From: Jeotgalicoccus psychrophilus DSM 19085
GTDB taxonomy: Bacteria > Bacillota > Bacilli > Staphylococcales > Salinicoccaceae
Assembly (NCBI RefSeq): GCF_000425845.1
Contig: NZ_AUEF01000009.1
Coordinates: forward strand, 1 to 64,000
Length of the DNA stretch: 64,000 bases
Direction: 5' to 3'
Positions 29,285-37,204 of the stretch are shown here, piece after piece. Every line of letters starts with the position of its first letter. Position 1 is the first letter of the stretch. Both the position numbers and the translations under genes were made by a program. The notes under the pieces were generated by a model that was not told the origin of the DNA, did not search any database, and was given only the letters and a program-made list of their open reading frames with translations.

Positions 29285-30142
29285 TCATTCCTTTTCGAAT
29301 CGATTAGTCAGACGGCCGAGCGATTCAATTTCAACCGTAACTGTGTCACCGTCTTTAATCCATGGTTTATCAGCGGTTTTATAACCTGACGCCACGCCTT
29401 CAGGTGTCCCTGTTAAAATAATATCACCAGGTTTCAAGGTCATATATTGCGAAATATGACTGACCAGCCCCCTGCTCTTAAACACCATATCATTCGTATT
29501 CGAATCCTGGCGCAGCTCGTCATTTACATACGTCTTTATACGTAATTTGTGCGGCTCACCGATTTCTCCTAATGTCGCGATATATGGACCAACCGGACAG
29601 AAACCATCATATGTTTTCCCCGCCAGCCACTGGCTCGTCTCAAATTGTGAGCTTCTTTCGGATACATCATTCGCATTCGCATAGCCGAATATGTAATCCA
29701 TCGCATCTTCCCGGTTAATATTGCGGCCTTCTTTACCGATAATAATCGCGAGCTCGCCCTCGTAATCAATCATATATTTATCCTGCGGTATTTTTATCGT
29801 ACTGTTATGCGCAGCCAACGTATTATTAAACTTTGAAAAAATAATTGGCGTTTCCGGAATTTCTATTTTCATTTCTTCCGCATGGCGCTTATAATTCACT
29901 CCGATACAAATAATCTTTTCCGGATTCGGCACGACCGGTCCAAGCTCGAGTTCGTCGATACGCTTCAGTTCGATATACTCCGCTTCCAGATAAAATTCAA
30001 TCAAAGCCTCTGCCTTTTCTTTGTTCGCCATGACATCCTGCAGCGTTTCAAAATCCTCGGAAATATCCAGTACACCTTTAGATGTCAGCACACCAAGATG
30101 ATATTTTCCGGTTGTTTCATCTACAAAAGTCAGTAATTTCAT
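29285..30142 (-). CDS. Fumarylacetoacetate hydrolase-family protein
   Basis: 285 aa. FAH-type metal site: ICIGVNYKRHAEEM, the acidic segment IDYEGELAIIIG and GYANANDVSERSSQ. Ends with LTGTPEGVASG and a C-terminal beta barrel. Family members hydrolyse or decarboxylate acylpyruvates and related keto-acids. ATG after GGGGCG. Co-directional with the MOSC gene, with 6 bp between them. Confidence 0.87.
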   Translation of the reverse strand: MKLLTFVDETTGKYHLGVLTSKGVLDISEDFETLQDVMANKEKAEALIEFYLEAEYIELKRIDELELGPVVPNPEKIICIGVNYKRHAEEMKIEIPETPIIFSKFNNTLAAHNSTIKIPQDKYMIDYEGELAIIIGKEGRNINREDAMDYIFGYANANDVSERSSQFETSQWLAGKTYDGFCPVGPYIATLGEIGEPHKLRIKTYVNDELRQDSNTNDMVFKSRGLVSHISQYMTLKPGDIILTGTPEGVASGYKTADKPWIKDGDTVTVEIESLGRLTNRFEKE

Positions 30143-30274
30143 GTCAATTTCGCCCCATTTCTGATTGCCTTATCTATCTATCATACCCTTTTAACCAAAA
30201 ACGATAAACTCCTTTGAAATATTGCAGATAGAGAATGATATAATTACGTTAAGTTATCTTTAGGAGGAAATTTC

Positions 30275-30709
30275 ATGAGCGCTTATGTAGCAGAAAAAGA
30301 AATACAAATATTATATGCCGATACCGACATGATGGGAGTTATTTATCACGGCAACTATATAAAATGGCTGGAACTCGGACGCATGCAGCTGATTGAAGAT
30401 ATCGGCTATGATTATTTAAAATTGGAACGTGAAGGATATCTAGCCCCTGTCCATAACGTCAACATTACATACGCGAAATCTCTTAAGTACGGAGATCGCG
30501 CATTCGTCCGCACATGGGTGGAAGAAAATACAGGTGTCCGTACAGTCTACGGCTTTGAAATCGTCAACGGAGACGGCGAAGTCTGCACACACGGTACAAC
30601 AACACTGATTGTTGTTAAAAAAGTAGACGGCGAATTCCAGCCCGTCATTTTCAAGCGCGTTTTTCCGGAATGGTACGCCAAATACGAAGAAATCAAAGTT
30701 AAAAAATAA
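30275..30709 (+). CDS. Acyl-CoA thioesterase, YbgC/4HBT hot-dog family
   Basis: 144 aa. The 4-hydroxybenzoyl-CoA thioesterase signature is present: Asp/Tyr in LYADTDMMGVIYHGNYIKWLE. Hydrolyses acyl-CoA; chain-length preference cannot be read from sequence. TAGGAGGAAA precedes the ATG. Own terminator follows. Confidence 0.88.
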   Translation: MSAYVAEKEIQILYADTDMMGVIYHGNYIKWLELGRMQLIEDIGYDYLKLEREGYLAPVHNVNITYAKSLKYGDRAFVRTWVEENTGVRTVYGFEIVNGDGEVCTHGTTTLIVVKKVDGEFQPVIFKRVFPEWYAKYEEIKVKK

Positions 30710-30721
30710 TATTTATTTGGG

Positions 30722-30747
30722 AACGCGCCTGGCGGCGCGTTTTTTTG
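30722..30747 (+). terminator. Terminator of the thioesterase gene
   Basis: AACGCGCC-TGGC-GGCGCGTT followed by TTTTT. Confidence 0.88.
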
Positions 30748-30781
30748 TTTGGATTAGGTCGGATGTTTATCATAATCGTGC

Positions 30782-30960
30782 TCGGTGGCGCGCAATCCTT
30801 TGTTCTGTGCCACTGTAGTTTCTCGGTGGCGCGCAATCCCTTGTTCTGTGCCACCGTCGTTTTTCGGTGGCGCGCAATCCCTTGTTCTGTGCCACCGTCG
30901 TTTTTCGGTGGCGCGCAATCCCCTGTTCTGTGTCACCGTCGTTTTTCGGTGGCGCGCAAT
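30782..30960. repeat. 41-bp tandem repeat array, about 4.4 copies
   Basis: Units start at 30782, 30823, 30864, 30905 and 30946: an exact 41-bp period, contiguous with no spacers. The unit starts TCGGTGGCGCGCAATCCCTT and continues GTTCTGTGCCACCGTCGTTTT. Across the unit boundary GCCACCG-8 nt-CGGTGGC makes a hairpin per repeat. The middle copies are nearly identical; the first is diverged. The array ends at the base before the stop codon of the convergent NERD gene. Confidence 0.93.
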
Positions 30961-31941
30961 CTAAATTTTAGTCAGATGATTCTTGTATCTTCTAATATAT
31001 TCCTGGTTTCCAACCACATCTTCATAAGTACCGTAATTAAATTCATAATAGCTCGCCGTACTCATCTCGAAACGAGTACAATATTTACCCAGCATTCTCA
31101 CAACCGTGCGCGGGCTTAGTCTATAATCGATAAACTCCAAAAATCGTTTCCTTGTCAGTTTTTCATTCATAAACAAAACAGTATAATCACTCAATGCCCG
31201 AATGATGTGATATTCTTTCGTTTCTTTAGACCCGCATGAAGTACAAAAGAAGTGATATGATAATTTCTCAACCTCAAAACTCCCGCAGTTTCCGCAATAT
31301 AATCCTTTACGCACCGCTTCAAAATCCGCACTTTTATCAAAATATGGATTATCGATAATATGTGCCGAAATCGCGTCCACAATACCTTCTGCGTATCGTC
31401 CTGCATAATCATTTTTAAACTGCTTTAAATAATCCCGCAGCTCCGACCGCATCACCAGCTTTTTCCGCACTTCCTGATTATCGCAGTTCAATCGGAAATC
31501 AATATGCGGAAACACAACTTTCCCTGATATCTCGAAATTCAGCCGGTGAATGTACTGAAGCCTGAGCAGTTTGTTCATCGCACGCTTCAGCTGAGACGGC
31601 GGATCATCAGGCACTTCAAAATTCCCGGCAAACCATTTTTCCTTTTCCACACGATAAAAACCCGAGTAGTTTTTAATCTCATTAACTGTAATCCCCGCAT
31701 CGCTCACGATTAACGCATCGTACTGTGCAAAACTATCTTCAATCCCTAAATAAATATCGCGGAACACAAAAACAGAACCGTGCCCAACATCATCAAATAC
31801 TTCATCGTAAATACCTTCGCCAGCAAACCCGCGTTCCAGCACCGATAATTTTTTCGCATCTTCACCGTTCAGCTGGCACCGAAAACTTAATGCTCTGTAA
31901 TACGCGAGTTCTTTACTGATTTTCCGTTCCGATATAATCAT
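30961..31941 (-). CDS. NERD-domain protein with zinc ribbon
   Basis: 326 aa. A NERD nuclease-related domain (about residues 30-130) has GEGIYDEV, YDALIVSDAG and the EIKNYSG core motif. A CGNCG...CTSCG four-cysteine zinc ribbon (around 220-245) and a helical tail follow. NERD is a PD-(D/E)XK-like fold found in DNA-processing proteins; a cellular role is unknown. AAGGAGGAACTC precedes the ATG at 31941. The last codons abut a 41-bp repeat array. Confidence 0.8.
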   Translation of the reverse strand: MIISERKISKELAYYRALSFRCQLNGEDAKKLSVLERGFAGEGIYDEVFDDVGHGSVFVFRDIYLGIEDSFAQYDALIVSDAGITVNEIKNYSGFYRVEKEKWFAGNFEVPDDPPSQLKRAMNKLLRLQYIHRLNFEISGKVVFPHIDFRLNCDNQEVRKKLVMRSELRDYLKQFKNDYAGRYAEGIVDAISAHIIDNPYFDKSADFEAVRKGLYCGNCGSFEVEKLSYHFFCTSCGSKETKEYHIIRALSDYTVLFMNEKLTRKRFLEFIDYRLSPRTVVRMLGKYCTRFEMSTASYYEFNYGTYEDVVGNQEYIRRYKNHLTKI

Positions 31942-32062
31942 GAGTTCCTCCTTATAAAAAAGTCCCTTCATACTATATATACGGAAAATCAGCGATTTAT
32001 TTTTATTTCGTACAGGTTAATTTATAAACCTGTAAATACTGAAATAATTCCCGCCAAAATGG

Positions 32063-32083
32063 AAAAAACCGCCCGAAGGCGGT
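32063..32083 (-). terminator. Terminator of the second phosphoesterase gene
   Basis: ACCGCC-TTCG-GGCGGT on the minus strand followed by TTTTTT: a stable tetraloop hairpin. Confidence 0.87.
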
Positions 32084-32092
32084 CCATGATCA

Positions 32093-32911
32093 TTAAATCT
32101 CTATAATCTGCAGCGCATCGCGCATTTCATGCACGATATCTTTCGTCCGCCACTCGCGTTTATAGCCGAGACATGCACAGAGATAATCCGTGCCGCCTTC
32201 ACTGACCTGATGTCTAAAATGAATATGTCCCATAATGCTGTAGCGGATATCGTAGTCTTCGTAAAACTGATCGAAGTCCGATGTGCCGATGAAGGCGTTA
32301 TAATAATCGAAAAGACGGTTCGGCATGGGCACCCGGAACGTTTTGTGCGTGACAACGTGCGTCATTAGAATAATCTTCTTATCCCGCACTGCTTCCAAAT
32401 CGGCCGCGGCGCGTGCCGCCATCAACTTAGATACTTCCGGATCCGTCATACCCCAATTTATTTTTACTTTATCCTGCCACGTGCCGCCGTAAAATTCCCG
32501 CTGACTTAAACGTTCCTGAGAAAAACGGTCGCTCGCATACGTATAATCGTACCAGGCCGGATTCATTACAAGTGCCCAGTCATCACCGAGATCAATCGGC
32601 GAACCTTCTTTAAAGTACTTCGTATCCTTAAAGTATTCATATATTTCCCGGGTACTTTTCTGATCCCCGCTGAAGTTCCAAAAATCGTGATTGCCGGGCA
32701 CGAAATAAATCGTCACACCGGTCATCTGCTCGAGTTCCTGCATAAAGCGGTACGAACGGACATGGTCGTTTGAAATATCGCCGGCAATCAGCAGCATGTC
32801 GAGCGCCGCTCTCGACACTTCATTTGCAAGCGTGAGAGAAAAGTCTTTCTGCTTCAAAGTCTCGCTGTTGTAGCGATCGATATGCAAATCTGAAATAACT
32901 CCAATTTTCAT
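32093..32911 (-). CDS. Metallophosphoesterase (calcineurin-like)
   Basis: 272 aa. Motifs in order: ISDLHIDRY, AGDISND, VPGNHDFW, THVVTH and GHIHFRH. No signal peptide, so cytoplasmic. Substrate not assignable. Start ATG with GGGAGCG upstream. Monocistronic between a NERD gene and a broken MFS gene. Confidence 0.86.
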   Translation of the reverse strand: MKIGVISDLHIDRYNSETLKQKDFSLTLANEVSRAALDMLLIAGDISNDHVRSYRFMQELEQMTGVTIYFVPGNHDFWNFSGDQKSTREIYEYFKDTKYFKEGSPIDLGDDWALVMNPAWYDYTYASDRFSQERLSQREFYGGTWQDKVKINWGMTDPEVSKLMAARAAADLEAVRDKKIILMTHVVTHKTFRVPMPNRLFDYYNAFIGTSDFDQFYEDYDIRYSIMGHIHFRHQVSEGGTDYLCACLGYKREWRTKDIVHEMRDALQIIEI

Positions 32912-32989
32912 TACTCATTCGCTCCCGCATCAATTTATTTATTCAATGCTACCACAACTTTTATCCTTCATAAAAAGTTCCGCTTCACG

Positions 32990-34417
32990 CTACTTATCTT
33001 TCACACTGACTTTTGGAATGACAACCATTGCGAAGACAAATGCCGCTATTAAGAGAACAACGTTAACGATAAACGCCGCGCTCCCCGCTGCTGCGACTGA
33101 AACTGTGTTCGACAGTGCCGAGTAAACTGCGACGATAATCGCAATACCGAATGCCCCGCCGAGCGTCGATGCCATTTTGAAAATCGCAGACGCAACGCCG
33201 ACTTTATTTTTCGGCGTCGTTGACACGGCCGTATCGAGCGCTGGTGTCGCAAACAGACCAATACCGATACCGAAAAATCCGAATCCAATCAGGCTTGAAA
33301 CAATATATGCAGTACTGCCTAAGAATGTTAGAGACAGCATAATTAACCCGGCACCTAAGAGTAACGGTGCAGACACAAGCGCAGGTTTCGGCCCGAGTTT
33401 AGCGATGCTTTTCTCTCCGATTTTAATGGCAATGAGCATCGTTAAAATATAAGGAATCGTTATAAGCCCAGCTGAAAATGCAGTCATACCAAGTCCCTGC
33501 TGCGTATAAATATTGAATAATGCGAGCGAACCGACCGCTGTATTTAACAGGAAGTTCGTTACGACAGTGCCTAAAAATGCTTTATTCGAAAACAGAGTTA
33601 AATCGAGAAACGGCGCATGTTTTCGCTGTTCTACAATAACAAAAACAATCAGTCCGATAACGAACACCGCTATCAGCAGAATCGATGTAAGACTGCCCCA
33701 CCCGAGCACCTCTCCCTGCGTAATAAAAATACTGATTGCACCGATCATCACAACGAAAATAGATAAGCCTGCAAAGTCGAATTCAATCGGCCCGCGGTTT
33801 TTATCTTGTACGTCTTTAATGTTTTCAAGTAAAAATAAAGCGATAACCGACAATACAATCGACACGATAAAAATCCACTGCCATGCAACGAATGTTGCCA
33901 TCGTTCCTGCGAAAAGTGATGCAAGACCGGTACCGCCGAATGCACCGAGCGACCAGTAACTGAGCGCTTTGCGGCGCTGCTCGCCTTCAAATATGTTATT
34001 AAAAATTGAAATAGTTGCCGGCATAATCATTGCTGCCGAGAAGCCCTAAACAATACGTCCGATAATTAAAAATGATGTATGGAATGGCAGAATAATAATG
34101 ATTGACCCGATAATACTTAAGAAAATACCGATATAAGTAATCTTCGTATAGCCAATCTTATCTGCGATGTTTCCTGCTGCGACCATGAAAATCCCGGTAA
34201 TCAGCGATGTTAAACTGACAGACAGGTTAATAATACTGCGGCTCGTCGTGCTGTAAGTTGCTTGAACTTCAGGTGCAATGTTTAAAAATGCTTGGGCAAA
34301 CAGCCCGTAAGTCAGGATGGATAAAATAACACCCAGTATTACCTTATTAGGGGTTTGCGCTTTCATAATTGTCTGAGACAAAATTCTCATCTCTGTTTTT
34401 GTTAGCTTCCCGTCCAT
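32990..34417 (-). pseudogene. norB: NorB-like MFS efflux transporter interrupted by an amber codon
   Basis: One continuous reading frame of about 475 codons of a 14-helix DHA2-type drug/H+ antiporter, strongly resembling staphylococcal NorB. It is interrupted only by TAG at 34046-34048. Homologues have Gln at this place (IGR-x-x-QG-x-SAA), so CAG to TAG is likely. The halves are 123 codons and 351 codons. NorB exports quinolones and other drugs. Unless suppressed, only a non-functional fragment forms. No clear SD before the first ATG. Confidence 0.85.
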
Positions 34418-34481
34418 TATAAATGAAAACGCTTAAAATTATTTGCTGGAACATTGAAAGTCACAAAAAAGTCATTCTGAT

Positions 34482-34508
34482 TAAAAAAATGCCGCCGAAC
34501 CCGGCAGC
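34482..34508 (-). terminator. Terminator of the 62-aa lipoprotein gene
   Basis: TGCCG...CGGCA hairpin on the minus strand followed by TTTTTTT. Confidence 0.7.
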
Positions 34509-34521
34509 ACCTAATCAATTA

Positions 34522-34710
34522 TTAATCATCATCTTCAATTTCGCTGTCTTCTTCATCATCGTCGTCGGAATCGTCGAGCATATCGTCTTCCATATCAGAC
34601 TCTTCGACGCCCGTTTCTTCAACGCCTGTGTCTTCATCTTCTGTATCCTCGCCGCATGCCGCAAGTGCGAGTACTGCGAGCATTGTTGAAACAACTGCGA
34701 ATTTCTTCAT
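34522..34710 (-). CDS. Small acidic lipoprotein
   Basis: 62 aa. Signal peptide with lipobox LAAC (Cys 20); the mature part is almost entirely Asp/Glu with Thr/Gly/Ser and has no obvious fold. ATG at 34710 with AGGAG upstream is chosen over the ATG at 34773. A very similar gene lies just upstream. Function unknown: a disordered polyanionic surface protein. Confidence 0.75.
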   Translation of the reverse strand: MKKFAVVSTMLAVLALAACGEDTEDEDTGVEETGVEESDMEDDMLDDSDDDDEEDSEIEDDD

Positions 34711-34788
34711 AAGTCCGATCACTCCTAATTTCTGAATTAATATGTATATACCCATGATTTGATGATTTAACACCGCAGAACTATAAGA

Positions 34789-34818
34789 AATTGCCGCAGG
34801 TTAAACACCCGCGGCAAT
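34789..34818 (-). terminator. Terminator of the 56-aa lipoprotein gene
   Basis: ATTGCCGC...GCGGCAAT 8-bp perfect outer stem with a further GG/CC pair inside, then TTTC. Confidence 0.7.
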
Positions 34819-34835
34819 ATAATATTCATTTTTAT

Positions 34836-35006
34836 TTAAGCGCCATCGTCTTCAGTTTCTGTACTTTCTGTATCTGTTTCAGTCTCTGTACCTTCCGTGC
34901 CTGTTTCTTCAGTTTCTGTTTCAGTACCTTCTTCTTCTGTTCCTCCTCCGCATGCTGCAAGTGCTAATACGCCTACAAGTGATCCGACAGTTAAAAGTTT
35001 CTTCAT
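34836..35006 (-). CDS. Small Thr/Glu-rich lipoprotein
   Basis: 56 aa: a signal peptide MKKLLTVGSLVGVLALAAC with the lipobox Cys at 19, then a GGG linker and a low-complexity run of Glu-Thr-Gly. Start ATG with AAGGAGC upstream. Same architecture as its neighbour at 34.5-34.7 kb, so the two are probably tandem duplicates that diverged in the tail. Function unknown. Confidence 0.75.
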   Translation of the reverse strand: MKKLLTVGSLVGVLALAACGGGTEEEGTETETEETGTEGTETETDTESTETEDDGA

Positions 35007-35151
35007 CTAAAGTTCCAGCTCCTTAAAAAGTATAGTAGATTCCAGACTGATCATTGATGTTACTGTCACCATACCTCAGATAAAACATCTATATGCATAA
35101 TTTACCGAGCCTTAACAATTTCGAAAACTTATGCAAAATCATAACCAGTCA

Positions 35152-35829
35152 TCACTTAAACTGAATTGGCCACTCTTCTTTTGTCTCACACATATCCCAA
35201 AACATGTACTCATACAGACTTGTTTTCACGACGATTTCTTCAAGCTGGATTAATTCGCGCTCCGGTTTCCCATCAGCCAGTTCGTTCAGCAGCGTCATCG
35301 CGGTACCGTTTAACTCGCTGAAATCCTCTCCCGAATATGTTTCAACCCACTGCTTATAAGGATTATTCTCCTGTTTCGGATATTTATCCGCCAAAGCCCT
35401 GCCAATATAATTGTAGCTCCACGCGCAGGCCAGAAGGCACGCAGCCACAGACGCCGCATCACCCCGCTGTGCATGATTCAGCATATAGCTCGTGTAAGCC
35501 GTGTTTACAGCAGAAGATTCCGTCCTAAGCAATTCGCTCTCTTCAATACCGAACTCCGCAGCATATTTTCGGTGCAATTGCATCTCGCCAAACAGCGTCC
35601 CGTGCAGCATTTCAGAAAACATATTCATCGTTTGTAAATCCGGCGCCTTCTCGGCACCAATGGCCATCAATCTTGAATACTCGATTAAATACACATAATC
35701 CTGCTTCAGCCAATGCTGAAACTTTTCGAGCTCGAGCGTCCCGTCACCAAGCCCTGTAACAAACGGATGACGAAGATAGCCATTCCAAATATCTTCCACA
35801 CTGTTCCATAGTCTGTCAGTAAACTTCAT
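35152..35829 (-). CDS. tenA: Aminopyrimidine aminohydrolase / thiaminase II TenA
   Basis: 225 aa all-helical TenA family. The catalytic Cys is in LLACAWSYNYIG, and a C-terminal Glu is in CETKEEWP. It salvages the thiamine pyrimidine from degraded thiamine. AAGGGGATAATATA precedes the ATG. Preceded by a TPP riboswitch with a terminator, so transcription should fall when TPP is plentiful. No other thiamine genes follow; tenA stands alone. Confidence 0.9.
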   Translation of the reverse strand: MKFTDRLWNSVEDIWNGYLRHPFVTGLGDGTLELEKFQHWLKQDYVYLIEYSRLMAIGAEKAPDLQTMNMFSEMLHGTLFGEMQLHRKYAAEFGIEESELLRTESSAVNTAYTSYMLNHAQRGDAASVAACLLACAWSYNYIGRALADKYPKQENNPYKQWVETYSGEDFSELNGTAMTLLNELADGKPERELIQLEEIVVKTSLYEYMFWDMCETKEEWPIQFK

Positions 35830-35864
35830 TATATTATCCCCTTTTCTTTTCAGCTGAAGACGAT

Positions 35865-35894
35865 AAAAACCCGAACCTCATGAGAAGGTCCGGG
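35865..35894 (-). terminator. Riboswitch-controlled terminator of tenA
   Basis: Minus-strand stem CCCGGACCTT...AGGTTCGGG followed by TTTTT, between the TPP aptamer and tenA. Expected expression platform: formed when TPP is bound. Confidence 0.82.
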
Positions 35895-35914
35895 CTGAAA
35901 TTTTATACATATAT

Positions 35915-35999
35915 CAGCTCAGACTTCCCTGCGCAGGTACTAACCTACAGGTTCGAAGGGTCGATATTATCTCTCAGCACTTTCAGTGCGCCCCCAGCC
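35915..35999 (-). ncRNA. TPP riboswitch (THI element)
   Basis: On the minus strand: GGGGGCGC, then GTGCTGAGA, ACCCTT, GAACCTGTAGGTTAGTACC and GCGCAGGGAAG. These match the conserved TPP aptamer elements (CTGAGA, ACCCT, GAACCTG, CAGGGAA). Followed by an intrinsic terminator and tenA. Confidence 0.93.
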
Positions 36000-36022
36000 G
36001 TTTATATTTTTTTTACACTTCT

Positions 36023-36035
36023 ACTGTACTACAGT
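36023..36035. promoter_or_regulatory. Inverted repeat between tenA and csp-like gene
   Basis: ACTGTA-C-TACAGT, a 6-bp perfect inverted repeat in the divergent gap 60 bp upstream of the Cys-rich gene. Could be an operator for either direction; not a recognisable CsoR site. Confidence 0.3.
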
Positions 36036-36094
36036 TTAAAAGCTTTTACTCAGGGAATTAATAAATTGTATATAATTTTAAGGAGGAATAATGA

Positions 36095-36421
36095 ATGGCT
36101 CACGAACAGCATCAGCAATTACTTAAAACACTGCACGAATGTATGGAAGCGTGCAATCGTTGTTTCGACGCGTGCCTAAAAGAAACGGACGTAAAAATGA
36201 TGGCAGACTGTATCAGACTTGACCGTGAATGTGCAGACATGTGCGCACATTTAGAACAGGCAATTACGAGAAATTCAGCGTTTGTTAAAGAACTTGCAGG
36301 TGTATGTGCGACGATTTGTGAAGCTTGCGGCACTGAGTGTGAGAAACACGACCACGATCACTGCCAGCAATGTGCGAAAGCATGTTTTGAATGTGCAGAA
36401 GCATGTAAAGCAGCAGCGTAA
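36095..36421 (+). CDS. Four-helix-bundle copper-binding protein (Csp-like, DUF326)
   Basis: 108 aa with 16 cysteines spaced along predicted helices (HECMEAC, NRCFDAC, DREC-x2-MC, CATICEAC, CQQCAKACFECAEAC) plus a HDHDH stretch. Cytosolic Csp proteins line a helix bundle with Cys thiolates and store many Cu(I) ions. No signal peptide, so cytosolic. AAGGAGG eight bases before the ATG. Located 30 kb from the cop operon and without a visible CsoR site. Confidence 0.85.
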   Translation: MAHEQHQQLLKTLHECMEACNRCFDACLKETDVKMMADCIRLDRECADMCAHLEQAITRNSAFVKELAGVCATICEACGTECEKHDHDHCQQCAKACFECAEACKAAA

Positions 36422-36428
36422 AATAAGA

Positions 36429-36467
36429 AAAAAGACAGGCATAAAATTTCTGCCTGTCTTTTTTTAT
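36429..36467 (+). terminator. Terminator of the Csp-like gene
   Basis: AAAGACAGGCA...TGCCTGTCTTT with TTTT after it. Confidence 0.88.
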
Positions 36468-36479
36468 GTACGGACGGTC

Positions 36480-36620
36480 CTAAAGGCAAAACTTTCCGTC
36501 CTGAAGTTTTTGGGAAATCCCCGTCGAAATCAGATCATCAGCACGATTGTATTTCGTGTCCAGCATCCGGATTCTTAAAACGTAATCAGATAAATAAACC
36601 GTAAATTGTAATCCATCAAA
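36480..36620 (-). pseudogene. Possible gene remnant, unidentified
   Basis: A 46-codon open stretch ending in TAG with protein-like composition (FDGLQFTVYLSDYVLRIR, then a segment with NRADDLISTGI). No start codon with an SD, and stops directly upstream. It fills the gap between the Csp-like terminator and the DIP1984-like gene. I do not recognise the family. It may be a decayed tail of a deleted gene or chance. Confidence 0.35.
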
Positions 36621-36659
36621 TTATCATATAAGAAAGGGACCTGATTTCTGCCAAAATTT

Positions 36660-37181
36660 TTACATCGATTTGAGATTCACTTCAATCGTTTCCGTACTGT
36701 TGAACTTATCAATAAGCATCGACTTTCGGTTTACTTTTACTTCAAGTTTCTCAATATATTCAAGCACTTCTTTCTCATTAATAATACCCTCTTCAACAAT
36801 ACCGACGCCGGATACAGTTTTAATACGCTCACGATGATAGCCGAAAGCCGTATTATTCTGCAGATTATTGACGATATCCCTTTCCAGTTTCAATGATTCC
36901 AGCACTTCAGATGCTGTATATTCTGCGTCATCAATTGTAAGTACTCCCGTCGTATTCTTATGATGAACAGCTGCTTTAAGCGTGATAATATCGTGTTTCA
37001 GCTGTTCAATCTTTTTAAGGGAATCTTTCACATCCGCCGCCTTGCCCTCATTCACGATATTCTCGTTATTCACGGCAACCGGCACGCGGTATTCAGTATC
37101 AAATTTTGCGTATTCCTTATTAAGCTGAGTACGGAGATTGCTGACTGTAAAAATTGCTTCCTGCAAAGTAAATTCTGTCAT
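36660..37181 (-). CDS. DIP1984/septicolysin-like family protein
   Basis: 173 aa, helical, with charged coiled-coil segments. The layout matches my recollection of the DIP1984 family: an N-terminal LQEAI...LRTQLNKEY helix, a KKIEQLKHDIITLKAAVH helix and a C-terminal KVNRKSMLIDKFN helix. Function is unknown. GGGAGG precedes the ATG. Starts 23 bp after the end of the serine hydrolase gene, so the two are probably co-transcribed. Confidence 0.55.
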   Translation of the reverse strand: MTEFTLQEAIFTVSNLRTQLNKEYAKFDTEYRVPVAVNNENIVNEGKAADVKDSLKKIEQLKHDIITLKAAVHHKNTTGVLTIDDAEYTASEVLESLKLERDIVNNLQNNTAFGYHRERIKTVSGVGIVEEGIINEKEVLEYIEKLEVKVNRKSMLIDKFNSTETIEVNLKSM

Positions 37182-37204
37182 AAGTGCCTCCCGATTTTTT
37201 TAAT

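Noticed and set aside
30782..30960. Possible CRISPR array
   Set aside because: The 41-bp units are contiguous with no unique spacers, and no cas genes are present.
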